Source of the DNA: Przewalskia tangutica
Taxonomy: Eukaryota; Streptophyta; Magnoliopsida; Solanales; Solanaceae
Direction: 5' to 3'
Assembly (NCBI GenBank): GCA_029844215.1
Contig: CM056731.1
Span: 83,968,992-84,032,991, forward strand
DNA length: 64,000 bases
Shown here: positions 22,793 to 35,600 of the stretch, in pieces
How the letters are laid out: each line of letters begins with the position of its first letter
Numbering within the stretch: position 1 is the first letter of the stretch
The notes under the pieces: model-generated
Told to the model about the DNA's origin: nothing
Seen by the model: the letters and a program-made list of their open reading frames with translations, nothing else
The model's database searches: none
Program-made: the position numbers and the translations under genes

Positions 22793-25139
22793 TTACACCT
22801 TTGGCGGGCTTATCTCCCTTGTTGTGGCTTGCACTGGCTCACACGAAGTTCTGACAGTGCTAATTGCAAAGCACCTGCTCATGACCGGGGGTTCAATAAC
22901 GTGTTTGAACACTTTGAACACCATTTCTTCACTTTCTACTCTCAGTGTCAGCTCACCCTTTTCTACGTCAATCAGGGCTCTCCCTGTTGCCAAGAACGGT
23001 CTCCCCAATATGATGGGAATCTCCTCATCCTCCTCCATATAAAGAATGAGGAAATCCGCAGGGAAAAAGAATTTTCCTACTTTAACGAGAACATCCTCAA
23101 TCTTTCCCCTGGGATGCACCACCGTTCTGTCTGCTAATTGCAAGCTCACAGTGGTTGGTTTTGCTTCACCTAACTCCAACTGTTTAAAAAAAGACAAGGG
23201 CATCAAATTTATACTAGCCCCCAAGTCACAAAGGGCCCTATTACATGTTACTCTGCCAACTGTTCAAGACAGTGTAAAGCTCCCTGGGTCCTTGAGTTTA
23301 GGGGGCAATTTCTTCTGCAGGATGGCACTGCACTCCTCAGTCAGTGCCACCATCTCATATTCTCCCAACTTCTTCTTCTTTCCCAAAATTTCCTTCATAA
23401 ATTTAAAATAAGTAGGCATTTTCTCCAATGCCTCGATGAAGGGTATGTTGATGTGTAACTTTCTGAATGTCTCCAAAAACTTGGAGAATTGCTTATCAAC
23501 TACTTTCCTTTGCAATATTTGCGGGAAAGGAATCTTCTCAGTGTACTCCTTCTCTGAAGCTTTCTCTAATATTGGGCGATCTTTAACAACTCTCTCTCTC
23601 TCTGTTTCTACCCTCTGTTCAACCACAGGCTAAGGTGCAAGTTGTTCCAACTGTTTTCCACTCCTCAGCTGCACTGCTTGGCACTGTTCTCTAGGGTTAA
23701 TCTCTATATTGCTCGGCAAGGTACCCTGTGGCCTGTTGTTTGCTAGCTTTGCTAGTTGCCCCACCTGTGTTTCCAAGTTCCTGATAGAGGATCTAGTCTC
23801 TGCCATGAACTGGGTCTGGGAGTTGGTGAGTGTCAACAAGGCTGCTCGGCTCTCATCCGCTTCTCTTGTTGGACAGGTGCACTGAATTGTTGTGAAGATG
23901 AGGCCTGAGTAAATGGTTGCTGATTTTGGTACTGGCCTCTAAACTGGTTCTGCTGCCCCTGATCACCCCTCCATGAAAAATTAGGGTAATTTCTCCACCC
24001 TGGATTGTAGGTATTTGAGTACGGGTTGTTCTGGGGCCTCTGATAGTTTCCTACTGCCTGGCACTCTACTTGCTCGATCGAAATATTGTTAGGATCAGCT
24101 GATGGGCATCTATCAAAGGTATGTGGGCCACCACACATTTCACAACTCATTGGCATTTGCACTGCATTTACAGACACTGTATTTTGTTGCAGTTGCTTGG
24201 TCAAAAGAGCAACTTGGGCATTAAGTGCAGTGATGGCATCAATCTCATGAACTCCTACTGTTCTTCTACCACTCACCTGTCTATCCTCTGTTACATGATT
24301 ATTGGTGGCCATGTCTTCCAATAAATCATGAGCTTCGTGTGCTGTTTTTCTCATAAAAGTTCCACATGCGGCTGCATCAATGATCGTTCTGGTAGTTCCG
24401 CATAGCCCATTATAAAAAATGTGGACCAAATTCCACAACTCAATACTGTGATGTGGACACTTTCTTTGCAAGTCCTTGAATCTCTCCCAAGCTTCATATA
24501 GTGATTCTCCATCAGCTTGATAGAAACTATTCAACTCCCCTCTCAGCTTTGCGGCTTTGCACGGTGGGAAGAACTTTGCTAAAAAATTTGTGTCAACTCT
24601 TGCCATGTGAATATCGAATCTGCTGGCAAGGAGTTCAACCACACTTTCGCTCTATCCCTGAGTGAGAAGGGAAAGAGCCTCAATCTGACGGCGTCATCAG
24701 TAACGCCATTGTATCTGAAGGTTGCACACAACTCTAAGAAATTAGCTATATGCATGTGAGGATCCTCCAACGGAAACCCTCCAAACTGAACCATATTCTG
24801 CACCATACTTAAAATTGCAGGCTTGATCTTAAAATTATTTGCTCCTATTGCTGGGAGCCTAATGCAAGTTTGTGCTCCATTCACCCGTGGCAGCACATAA
24901 TCTCCCAAGCTTCTCTCAGCTTGGACCTGGACTCTCTCTTCTACATCTATCGGCAATCTCCGAGGCATTCTTTGGTTAGGTTGATGATCACCTAACCCCT
25001 CGTTCATCTCATTATTGTTTTGTACGACTTCCATCTCTATTAAGGCCGAAACTCGTTGGTTTCTTCTGTTCTGTTTACAAGTCTTCTCAATTTCTGGATT
25101 GAAGGGAACAAGAGTGTCTGCTCCTCTTCTCCTTCGCAT
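22793..25139 (-). pseudogene. gag: Athila-like gag-protease gene, broken
   Basis: Starts at the ATG at 25139. The first part (25139-24579) contains the gag core, including FLELCATFRYNGVTDDAV and LRDRAKVWLNSLP. A slip in an A/T run near 24590 breaks the frame. The second part (24642-23833) resumes with FFPPCKAAKLRGELNSFYQ, then a zinc knuckle, CEMCGGPHTFDRCP, near 24110-24150, and a Q/N-rich tail. Further in-frame stops lie near 23628 and 23265. The protease-like domain follows at 23224-22793 with LCDLGASINLMPLSFF (DLGA in place of the usual D-S/T-G) and IPIILGRPFLATGRALID. Gag would build the particle and protease would mature it. The frame ends without entering reverse transcriptase. Assignment to an Athila-like lineage is good; the breaks may be partly sequence error. 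Confidence 0.85.
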
Positions 25140-25288
25140 AAACTGGGTGCCTGAGACAGATCAAAATAAACAAACGGATCACGGCACACTGATTTTTCAC
25201 AAAATAAAATAAAAAGTAATAAATAAAAACAAAAATAAAAACCAAATTAGAAATTAAGAATAGATAAAAAGATATTGAACTACGACAA

Positions 25289-25306
25289 TCCCCGGCAACG
25301 GCGCCA
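25289..25306 (-). other. Primer-binding site of element G (tRNA-Asp type)
   Basis: The minus strand reads TGGCGCCGTTGCCGGGGA six bases after the 5' LTR, complementary to the 3' end of tRNA-Asp as used by many Athila-like elements. Confidence 0.88.
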
Positions 25307-25312
25307 AAAACT

Positions 25313-26554
25313 TGATGCGCGATTTTTATGCACACACTTACGCAAGTGCACGTGTCGTGTCAAGTAATATAGTCTTAGAAGACCGAGTTATCGTCCTCAG
25401 GGATTAGTGCTCAAGTATCAAATTCTATTCTTTGTTATCTATTTGGTGACCGATGATTGATTTGTTATTTATGACTCTAATTGTAAAAACTAATTAAACT
25501 ACGTTGTTTTACTTCAGTAATGTGGAAATAGGGCTTCCAAATCTCCTCAACTATGCGCTTAACTTACTTATTAATGCAATTAATGATGGTTCTTCTTCTA
25601 TTTTGAGATAGCAGGTTAATTAAGCCGTTTTATACTCCTGTTAAGGTTATATAAACACTCAACCCCAGTACAACACCTTTCTACCTTTCGGTGATAAGAT
25701 TGACTCTAGAGGAGGATTAAGACCAAAAACCTATCAATACTACACAAGTATCGGGGTACTTTCGTCCGCGATTTAACCTATGTTTATCCAACTACAGCAT
25801 ATTCACAACCTCCCCTTTCGGATTTCGGTTAGAAATCATAAGAATTATGATAATTAATGATCAAGTAATTACCAAGCAATCAAAACATATATTGAATAAA
25901 TCTCAACAATAAGAAGAAGAACAAAAAACATGCATTAATTCATAAAGAAAAGGTTCAAGTGAATTGACATGGAAAGCCCTATATTAGAATTAGTTCCTAG
26001 CGATAGACATGACAAGAACTAATTCAATATCCAACATAAACTTGTAAAGAAAGTAAAACAAGAACAAGAAATTACTAAGATAAAGTCTTCAATCTTGATC
26101 TCCAAAAGTGTGTGATTTGGCAAGAAGAGGAACCCTTCAATCTGGCCTAGGGTTCTATTTTTATAGCCTCCAAAACGTGATGCAGGTTTTCCTTCAGGCC
26201 TGGCCCAGTATCCATTCGAAAATCTGATTTTTCCCGCTTCGGCGCCGCGGCCCTACAACTGGCGCCGCGGCGCCGGAACTTCTGCAACCCTCTGAAGATT
26301 AGGCGCCGTGGCGCCTGGCCTCTTGGCTGGGCGCCGCGGTCTTGGCTTACGTACAGTTCGCCACTTTCTCGCTTTTCGAGCTCTGGAACCTCGGTTTCTG
26401 CCCTTTTTTTGCTCCTTTTCCGCCAATAAGCCACTTTAAACCAATATGACTCAAAAGAAAGAAAATCTATCCTAAGATGACACGTATTTGTACAAAAATG
26501 GATAAAAGACTCACTAAAAATGACTCAAAAGGTGTATATAAAATACACCTATCA
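25313..26554 (-). repeat. 5' LTR of element G, 1242 bp
   Basis: Runs from TGATGCGCG to CACCTATCA on the plus strand and matches 18215-19443. On the minus strand it begins TGATAGGTG and ends CGCGCATCA. The block at 26240-26340 has several GGCGCC and CCGCGG copies that are partly lost in the other LTR. Confidence 0.93.
26155..26166 (-). promoter_or_regulatory. TATA-box-like motif in G 5' LTR
   Basis: The minus strand reads CTATAAAAATAG, about 390 bases inside the LTR start. It is the likely promoter core by position and conservation. Confidence 0.55.
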
Positions 26555-27609
26555 ATGACCTATAGCAACGGTTGTTGGACCTTTACCTACGGATTTTTGC
26601 CGTTGTTATATGGCAAATTTCTTGTAGTAAAACAGAAGAAGAAGTTGCATTCGTTGTACCAGATCGCTATGTTAACCCAACTCAATATCCTGAATTGGTT
26701 CATCAGTGGTTTTCTGAAAAAGCACAAGTAAGTCAACTTGAAAATAAATTCTTTCATATTATGAAAATATTTGAACTTTGGTTTCTTGTTTCGACTAATA
26801 TTATATTGTATCAATTGTAGAAAGTAAGTAAAATTATCAGACAAAATCGTGCTAAATATTTGCCTTTTGTAACTTATTTTCTTTTTTCAATAGGCTTTAG
26901 ATTCTTCTAGTGTCCCCAACCAAATAAATTCTCCAAGTCCATACACTGATGAAGATGGAAGAGAGGAAGATTAGAAGATGCTTTTATTTTAAATCAGTTT
27001 TTGCTCTTCTACTGTAATGTGTGTTTTTGCTATCGTAGAAGTTGTTTTGGTGGTTATTATAATTAACATTATTTTGTTAGTTTGATATGTTTGTAAGACT
27101 TGTAATTTTTAAATGTTTGTAAGACTTGATAGTTTGATAATATAATTGAAATTGTATTTTATTTTGCTTTAAATTTTGTTTGGTGCATATAAAAAATATT
27201 CTCAAACTTTTATTATTAAAAAATATTTATTTGAGGCAAGAATATTATTTACAAAAGAAATCAGACCTATACCAATGGATAATGTGGTCCTATACCTACG
27301 GAAACAAGTGGTGGGTAAAGTTATTAAATAGGTGTCATTAGCCGTTTGTATAGCTCCAAACTTTTGTCCAATAGATTGAAACTGTCGTAGGTATAGACTA
27401 TTGCGACAGCTATTTTGTCGTTGGTATAGAGAATCAAAGTTGATGGAACTAAACTTCCGTTGGTGTAGGTTTTATGACATATACCAACGGTTTTTGGACC
27501 TTTACCTACGGATTTCTGCCATTGGTATATGGCAAATTTCTTGTCATAAAACGGAAGAAGAAGTTGCATTCGTTGTACCAGATCGCTAGGTTAACCCAAC
27601 TCAATATCC
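26555..27609 (+). mobile_element. CACTA 3'-end tandem array, right segment
   Basis: Continues the array after element G. The first 5 bases, ATGAC, are the second TSD copy. Removing G restores a unit of about 920 bp between the markers at 18013 and 27278. The unit at 26640-26730 encodes PDRYVNPTQYPELVHQWF with no stop at the position where most other units have TAG. The last unit is cut at 27609 by the poly(A) end of the LINE. Confidence 0.85.
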
Positions 27610-29833
27610 TTTTTTTTTCCGGGTAAATGAAAATATTATTACTAAAAAAGAAACTGGAAATTACAATCAATCATTGAGGGTTCTCAATCCTCAACGTAAC
27701 ACAAAACAGGAAATGAAGGAGGGATGAGGCGTTCACTCAGAGGTGACGTTACAAGAGGAGATTAAATCATAAAGAACTCTATAAGTTGGTGTTTTAACTT
27801 TTGCAATGACCTCATCTGCCGTTGAGCTAGTGCCCTCAAATAGCAATTCATTTCTTGTTCTCCAAATCTCATATACCACTATGCAAAAGGCAAGTAAGAT
27901 GGCTTTGGATCGGATGTCTGTCCCGCGATGCCCTTTCTTGATCCACTTGAGTGCGCTTTCAATTGTAGTCATTTATCTTCTAATTCTCAACCATTCCTTT
28001 GTATGCCTCCAAATCCTGTGGGTGTAGGAGCAAGAAAAGAAGAGGTGAACCCTTGTTTCATTAGCTCGCTTGCAGAACTCGCAAGTCTTGTCTTCCAAGT
28101 TTAGGTAGGAGAGAGTGTCTTTGGTAGCTAGACACTTCCTACAAGTGAGCCAGACTGTGAAGGAGAATTTAGGAGGAATGAAGCCTTTCCAAATTTGAGA
28201 CATCCAAAGCTTATGTTCCCGCGGGGTGCGCAGAACCTCATACACAAGACCAGAATCAAATCTTCGATTGGTGCAACATTTTTCCAAGCCGACAATTGTG
28301 TTTCCTTGACTACCAAAGATGCTTAAAAATGTGTCGCGAATGCCACAAAGTTTCTTGAATAAAGTAGAATCCCTAGCACGTACCACATAATCCCAAATGA
28401 ATTGTCCTCTCAAGTAGTAGCTATTAATCCATTGAACCCATAAGGTATCCGCATTAGTGTGTGTTTTCCAAATGGTCCGGGAGAGTAAGGCATGATTCCA
28501 AACTTTGATGTTCATAAGACCCAAGCCTCCTTCAAATTGAGGCACACAAATCTCGTCCCAAGCGACTCTCGGTGGCTTACCACCCCATAAGAACTGGATG
28601 CAAGCTGAGCGTACCTTGTTGAGAACTGAAGAGTGGATAGGGAGTGCCCAAAACCAAAAACTCTCGACACCCTGAATAACCGATCTGAATAGTTCCAGTT
28701 TTCCCGGATAAGAAAGAGAGTGGTGGCCCCATTTCTGAATGTATCCCGAGATTGCACTAGTGAATGGGGAAAACTGGTCTACCGAGACAGAAATTGGGGA
28801 CAAAGGGACCCCCAAGTACTGCACGGGAAAAACTCCTAACGAGAAACCAACTCTTGCCAAGATCAAGTCTCGAATTGAACCTTGCACTCCTGCTAAGTAG
28901 ATGGAAGATTTGACGGGTTAAGCGTAAGCCCAGAAGCCGCCTCCAATTCTTCAAGACACTCCATAAGAACACCAACCGAAGATACATCCCCTTTGACAAA
29001 GAGCATGAGGTCATTCGCAAAGGCAAGGTGAGTGATGCCTAACCTCTTGCACTTTGGGTGATAAGAAAATGCTTTGTCCGAAGTCTTTAGCTTTAGCATC
29101 CTTGAGAGGTATTCAATGCAAAGGATAAAAAGCATAGGAGACATAGGATCGCCTTGCCTTAAGCCGCGTTTACCCTCAAAGTAGCCATGTAACTCTCCAT
29201 TGATGGAAAGAGAGAAAGAGGTTGAACTAACACACTCCATGATTCATCTAACAAATCTGTCCGGAAAGTTGAGACCTCTTAGCACTGACTCAAGGAAATT
29301 CCAAGAGACCGTATCAAATGTTTTCCGTAGATCCACCATAAGCATGCACCTTGGTGAGACTCTAGCTCTATTAAAACCTCTCACAAGTTCTTGGGCAATA
29401 AAGACGTTATCCACCATGTTCCTTTCTTTCACAAAAGCTCTTTGGCATTTATCGACCAGTGTAGGAAGAAACATTGACATCCGGTTAGCTAAAATCTTTG
29501 TTATGATCTTGTAGACCACATTGGTCAATCCGATGGGCCTAAAGTCGCTTACTTTGGGATCTCGATCAGTTTTGGGCAGGAGGGTAAGTATGGTATGGTT
29601 CACTTTCTTCAATAGAACTCCGGATGAGAAGAATTCTTGTATACTTCTCGCTACATCATGTCCCACATCCCTCCATCTTTTCTTGAAGAAGAAGGCTGAA
29701 AATCCATCCGGGCCAGGTGCTTTATCATTGCCAATATCGGAAAGAGCATCCCAAACCTCATTCGGGGAGATAGGACGCAAAAGGAATAGGCTATCGTCCT
29801 CCCCTAGCTTCGGACCACAATCAAGAACCGCGG
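27610..29833 (-). mobile_element. L1-type LINE, 3' part
   Basis: The 3' end is marked by a run of nine T at 27610-27618 on the plus strand, which is the poly(A) tail of a minus-strand element. It holds the reverse transcriptase, the zinc-binding C-terminus and a short 3' UTR. At 29828 it is interrupted by solo LTR F; the rest of the element resumes at 61371. The 5' end lies beyond the window. Confidence 0.92.
27733..29828 (-). pseudogene. LINE ORF2, 3' part: reverse transcriptase and zinc-binding C-terminus
   Basis: Copies LINE RNA at the nicked target. On the minus strand, RT blocks follow in order: DIGNDKAPGPDGFSAFFF (about 29720), FRPIGLTNVVYKIITKILANR, MVDLRKTFDTVSW (first catalytic Asp) and GLRQGDPMSPMLFILCIEYL. 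The catalytic box then reads FANDLMLF where FADDL is expected. The C-terminal block at 28300-28000 has WLTCRKCLATKDTL and CEFCKR followed by HLFFSCSY, the zf-RVT type. Breaks: TGA for Trp near 29241 (between FVR and IMECV), a one-base loss near 28890 and a TAA near 27973. The frame ends at 27733. The upstream half of the gene is at 61371-62627. The enzyme is certainly inactive as read. Confidence 0.92.
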
Positions 29834-31623
29834 TGTCACGCCATTTTCTGACAGCGACATTATCCAGCTCCTGCTTAATAAATGTTAGAGAATAAAATAA
29901 ATGCTAAAAAGTGCAAAAAGAATGCTAAAATGTTAAAGAGGTGCTAAAGGTGCAAAAGGTGCTAAAAACGCTAAAAGGGGTGCTAAATGCTAAAGGGTTC
30001 GCGGAGTCACCACCTAATTAGTTTGGGTGAATTAGGACACCTAAATGTCAACTAAGTTAAAGTCAACACTAACTCCATTTAAATGGTCTGCTAAACTTAA
30101 TGAGATTCTGGGTAAGGGTTCTTTATTATCCTAAAGGGAAGGGGTTATGCACCCTAAAGGATCCGCTAACCTACGGTTATCCTGCCAGACCTAGATTGAT
30201 TATTATGTAAAAAGAAGCTGCAAGTGTTTATAAAAGAATGCATCTTTTGATAAAAGATTTATAAGGCTAATGCTATAAAAATAAGGTGTTATTTATAAAG
30301 TAAATGATGCAAAGGCTATTTATGGACTAATTATGTGTACTTGCTAGCTAAATTAATCCTGCTTAATCTGCGTATAATATTATATATAAAAAGTGCTTAA
30401 GAGTTTAGGAGAAAAATTGTTATGGATTTAATAAGAAACAAAGTGTTGGTTTTATGATGCAAGTTAAGTTGTTTAGATTATTTTTTTGGCAAAATTTAGA
30501 CATGCATGACAATCCTAAAAGACAGGCAGGTTAGAAATGTGTTTCTATATGAATTACTTTCCCACCTTATATGTTCAAAGACTAATTGCTCTAGATTCCC
30601 TATTAATTACAAAGTTAGCTAATCGAATTTCAACAAATAAACAAACAAATATATATAAGACATATAATATTAAGAGGCCAAAAGGATGCTTTTAGGGGGA
30701 TGACAATGTCGTCTCGTCCCCTTTTTTGTTTGGGAATTCTGAGGCGGAATAAATGCACGTAGATGTGGGTCCTCGCGCTTGCCACGATGAGTCTCACTAT
30801 GAGACTCTTTGTTCCTCCTGTGCATTTCATGTAAAAAAAGGAAAGATAAGGATTAGCAAGTGATCAAAGAATAAAACATTGACAACACACATTTATCAAC
30901 GCACAAATACGCTAAAATTAGTTGACAAAGTAATCTTAGAATTCCTAAGCAGTTTTGCTTTTGAAAAAGTCAATAATCCTTGCTTGATCATTACTATGCA
31001 TATTCCCGTTAACCAAGACAAAGAAGTGATCAACTGAATCAGAATTACAAGAATTGTAGCTCAAACATGTTAATTTACCAACTTCATACAATTGACTTGC
31101 TCAATAACATCATATATTTATATGTTTATCTGTTACAAGAACTGATAAGCAATACTTGGGAAATTTCTGTTTTAAAAAGATCTTGAAAAGTTATTATCAT
31201 TTTTACTCCCAAATCCCCAAAATTCCAATAGTGTAGCAAGGTCGAGACCCATTACCCAATACTCGCTTAAGCGGATACAATCGAACATGTTCCTTTAGAT
31301 TGACTTATAGATCAAATGAACATAAACAATCTAGTTCTTGACAGTTCCAAACCACAGACATAATCAACACATGCTTCTAATATGCGAACTAGACATATAC
31401 GGTATCTTATCAAAGAGATGTACATTAATCAGGACGTTGTGAGAACTGATTAGGAAAATCTCATCCAGTGGACTGATAATACTTTACACTTTGGGCGAAC
31501 AAATGAGCATAATATGACCATCTTAACAAACATACTAGACCTTTGAAATTAATAATCCAAATATGATACTAGTAAATGGAGAAATAAATACATATGGCCA
31601 GACTACTCACAATAGCACAATAT
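29834..31623 (-). mobile_element. Solo LTR F (Ogre-like), left part
   Basis: Starts with TGTCACGCC at 29834 after the TSD CGCGG (29829-29833). It follows the D 5' LTR from 8378 through TTAGTTTGGGTGAATTAGG and GATGAGTCTCACTATGAGAC (compare 9327). It is interrupted at 31623 by LTR E and resumes at 59571. Orientation matches D. No gene is visible. Confidence 0.92.
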
Positions 31624-32624
31624 TGTTACACCCCGTAGTTCCAGGGTATGTATGTGAGGACGTACGTACAAGAATACGACATTAAAATTGGAAAGGAAGA
31701 AAAATGTGATTTTTCGACGGAAAAGTTTCCGGATTTTGTGAAGGAAAAAGGTTCGTTAATGGGAATTGGATTCCCAGATTTGGTATTTGGACTTCTTGGA
31801 ATATTAGAGAATTATGGAATTTTATTTCCGGAATTGGTCACGTGGGGCCCACGGGAGAAATTTACGGTTTTGTGGGGCCCACTTTGTTTTCGAGATTTTG
31901 GCCTTTTTGGATATTTTCGGAAGATGAAATATTTTGGACGAGTAGGAGGGCGACACGTGTCACCCCCCTAGGTGGCCTTATGGCCGAAATTGTGTGCCAT
32001 GTGGCAAGACAAGTGGCCTTGTCTTGCAAGATATTTTAGTGTGGACAAGTGGCTTGTGGGACCCACACACACTTGTCCTCAATCTCAACCACACACTTGC
32101 CTTCATCCTAGCCCTTGGTTGTCCTATATATGCACCCTTAGTTGATGAAATCTTCCACACTTAGACATTTCAAGACTTGAGAAAACCCTCCCTCTCCCTT
32201 GTTGAGCTCTCGGCCATGGTGCCATATCTTGACCTAAATTTGTCCAATAATTCTTAAACTCTCAAGTGTTATTCCTTAAGGTGTTAGGAAGATAGTGAAC
32301 CAAGAGTTAGACAAGATTTCACACCCCTAGCCTATTTAGTTTGCCTTGGCCGAAAGTTGTCTTGATGGAACCCTAAGTGTTCTTCACTTTTTAGAGTTGG
32401 ATCTTGAAGAGAAGTTGGTTAGGAGCTTCTACGGGTTGTTTGTAGCGGATTGGAATGTAAAGATTTGGAGCTAAACTTGCTAAGGAGCGACTTTAAGTTC
32501 TTGGATATTTTTGGGCTTTTTGAGGTAATGAACTTGATCTTCTTTGTGAAGTTGGATATTATGTATATTGGAAGTATATATATGAGTATGAGATATGTGG
32601 AATGAAGGTTGGAAAGATATGGAA
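31624..32624 (+). mobile_element. Solo LTR E (Tekay-like), part 1
   Basis: Starts TGTTACACCCCG after the TSD AATAT (31619-31623). It is the inverted counterpart of the outer ends of the A and B LTRs, which read TATACCCCG on their own strand. One open stretch (31648-31971) is in LTR sequence and is not considered a gene. It is interrupted at 32624 by element A. Confidence 0.92.
32124..32133 (+). promoter_or_regulatory. TATA-box-like motif in LTR E
   Basis: CTATATATGC at the position equivalent to the CTATAAATAC boxes of the A and B LTRs. Function is inferred. Confidence 0.45.
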
Positions 32625-35600
32625 TGTCACGACCCGAACCCGGGCCCGTGACTGGTGCCTTACCCTGGGCACCCTAGTGATACAACATCAGAGAAAATCA
32701 GCGGAAATAAAAACATGAACATGAATTAAGAGAAAAGATAAATAAACAGGTCAACCAAAACAGTTGCCTTCATCATATATACATAAAAATACCCGAACAG
32801 TTATCCTTTTTACAAACCACACTTACGATTACTCTGAGACCTCTAAGATTTTTACAACGGCTATGGCGGGACGGGGCCGCCATACCACGAATGTATAAGA
32901 ATCTACGGACTCGAGTAACATACAAAGATAAGCCTCAGAAGGCGGAGCTTCCCAACACGAAATGTGATCCTATAAGCGGGGATCGGCGGTCGATGTACCT
33001 TTTACTGCGGCATGAACGCGGCCCCGAAGTCGATCAAACAGTACCAAGTATGTGAAGCGTAAAATCAGTAAATGAAATCATAATAGTCTATAAAGCGGGA
33101 GACATATATGATAACGAACTACGATTCCTGACATAAGAGCGATCATGTCAAGTCGAGGACTACGCCACAAAAGTCATCCTCGTACGCCGTGGAACTCCTT
33201 CCTCACTGCCGTGATCTAGGTACAAATCATGTGATACGTATAACGAGTCTCGGCCCATCTTATGGACCCAATATAGAAAAGGGTGGAATACATTCCGGAT
33301 GAACGGTCGCCAAGTGAAATACATTCGGATGAAGTCGCCGAGTGAAATACATTCGGATGAACCGGTCCTCAAGTGAAATACATTCCGGATGAACCGGTCC
33401 TCAAGTGAAATACATTCCGGATGAACCGGTCCTCAAGTGAAATACATTCGGATGAACCGGTGAGTCGAGTGAAATACATTCGGATGAACCGGTAATCAAG
33501 TGATATACATTCGGATGACCGTAGTCAAGTGATATACATTCCGGATGAACCGGTAGTCGAGTAGAACACGATACTTACACAACAAGGCTATCACACGTAA
33601 CATGGTCAAGTTTCATAACAACAAGTGTAAGCAAGTTACACACGACTCAAGTACTTTCATTTTATATCAAAGTCGGATTTTTAACCTTAAAGTACTACGT
33701 CAGTTAAATTCCTTTTAAGATCCATTTCTTTTACAAAGGTCACCCGATACTGTAGTATAAAATTTGAGTGACTAACATTGTTAAGTAAACCAAAATGCTT
33801 TCCTTTGTAAAAATCAAGTAACAACCTTATTTTCCAAGCGTTCAAGTTTGCCTAATTTGAATGCCCAAGTTTCTCATTTTAGAAAAAGGTTTAGTAGCTC
33901 ATAGTTTTAGTCCTTTAAAACATAATTCTCCTTTAAACGTTTTGAGAAACATATGTCTTATATGTGAGTAGGTTATTCTTGTTTATAATCAATCCTATTA
34001 AGCGACCACGATCTAGGAAATGTAATATCATTTTGTCTCATCTTAGCTTCATGCGGATGGAGGTTTCTCTTGGTTTTAATAATACTTCATTAGTCAATAC
34101 ATTTTCCTTTTATTAACTGCGGTGGTTTGTCGATACACATTACGATTTCGAAATCGATAAAACATTCTTAAGCCGTTATACCTAACTTCCCATAAAGCTA
34201 GTATAACTCTTAAGCTTTCAAAACCAAGTACTATTCATTCTTTCAAAGCGATTCATAAATCTTTTGAAATACTTCAAGTTCTTTATTAACACATATCAAG
34301 CCGTTATTATTCAAATCGATTACCTTTTAGAAACCACAAAGTATTTGCTTATCCACATAAAGTATTATAACCTACTTCCCATAAAGCTTTTATAACACTT
34401 TATGTTTTTAACCAATCACATACATTTAGCAGATGTACGTCTACCGTACTTAATAGTTCTCACATATCATGCTAGAAGAAATAGGACGAGGTTCACATAC
34501 CTCGCGACGATTGTCGACTAATAGCAAAACGCTCCAAGTACCTCAAACCGCGGCTACTCCTAAGCCAAGTGGATCACTCCACACGTAGTACTACCACCTA
34601 TAGAGGCCTGGCGCTATTAATACCTTTAGATCGGCGTAGAATATTACAGAAAATTGGCGCACCTCCCCGCACAGCGTAAATCTCCTCTCTATCGAGGCTA
34701 CCAAGCCAACCAGGGGGTTAACACGTCGACCGGACGTGTACAATTCTACTACGGCAATGCTACACAAGTCTCTTGTAATACAATCCTATGTAATTCTGAT
34801 TCGATTCTCTTATTTAAATTCAGGCTTAAGTCGCAAGATATTGCGTAAGTATTATTCGAGCTTAAGTCAAAAGACATTGCCGCACAATTATAATGTTCAG
34901 TTCTATATATAGTATACTTCAACTATATATTCCTACAACATGTAATTTCAAATTACAACAGAAGGTCAAGAAATGTTTACCTCGATAAGCCCAAAATTAT
35001 CCGAGTTTAATGTCGCTCCTGAGCAAGGTTTAGCTCTACTGCAGTGCTCGATCCGCTCCAAACAACCCTTAGAAGTTCTAACCAACTTCTCTTAAGTACT
35101 TCAAACAACTATGAAGATTTCCTTAGGGTTTCGTTTAGTGGCTAAAGGAAAGTATAATCGTATTTTAGGCTTTTATAAGTGTAACCTTGGGAATACTACA
35201 AGGTATTTGGGCCAGGTATTTGGAAATAACAACAATACTTTGGAGAGTATTTCTATACCACAAGGGGGTATTTATACGAGACAACTAGGCTAGGGGGTAC
35301 CACGGCAAAACACCACGAGGGGAGGGGTGGCTCTCGGCGAGGGGAAAGGGAGGCTAGGGCGAGAATTCTCAAGAGGGAGGAGAGGGTTTTCAAGACTTAG
35401 GCAATTTGTGGATGAAAGAACTCATCAACTAATGGGGTATTTATAGGTCAAGCCAAAGCCAACGATGGCGAAGATCAATCCATGTGTTAGGCAAGTGTAG
35501 GGCTAGGATTTACCAAACACAAATATCTACCTAACCTTGACTTTGTCAAGGCAACAAAACGTGCCAACCTTGTTCATTTCGTCCAAATGGGCGTTCAAGT

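Larger units (their letters stand above)
18215..26554 (-). mobile_element. Element G: Athila-like LTR retrotransposon, pol missing
   Basis: Complete insertion with LTRs at 18215-19443 and 25313-26554 and a perfect 5 bp TSD, ATGAC (18210-18214 and 26555-26559), inside the CACTA array. Coding is on the minus strand, so the right LTR is the 5' LTR. The order is tRNA-Asp-type primer site, gag, protease-like domain, then a separate ORF resembling the putative plant transposon protein domain, then a long 3' region and polypurine tract. Reverse transcriptase, RNase H and integrase are absent, so it is non-autonomous. Protease style, primer site and 3' region suit the Athila lineage. Confidence 0.9.
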
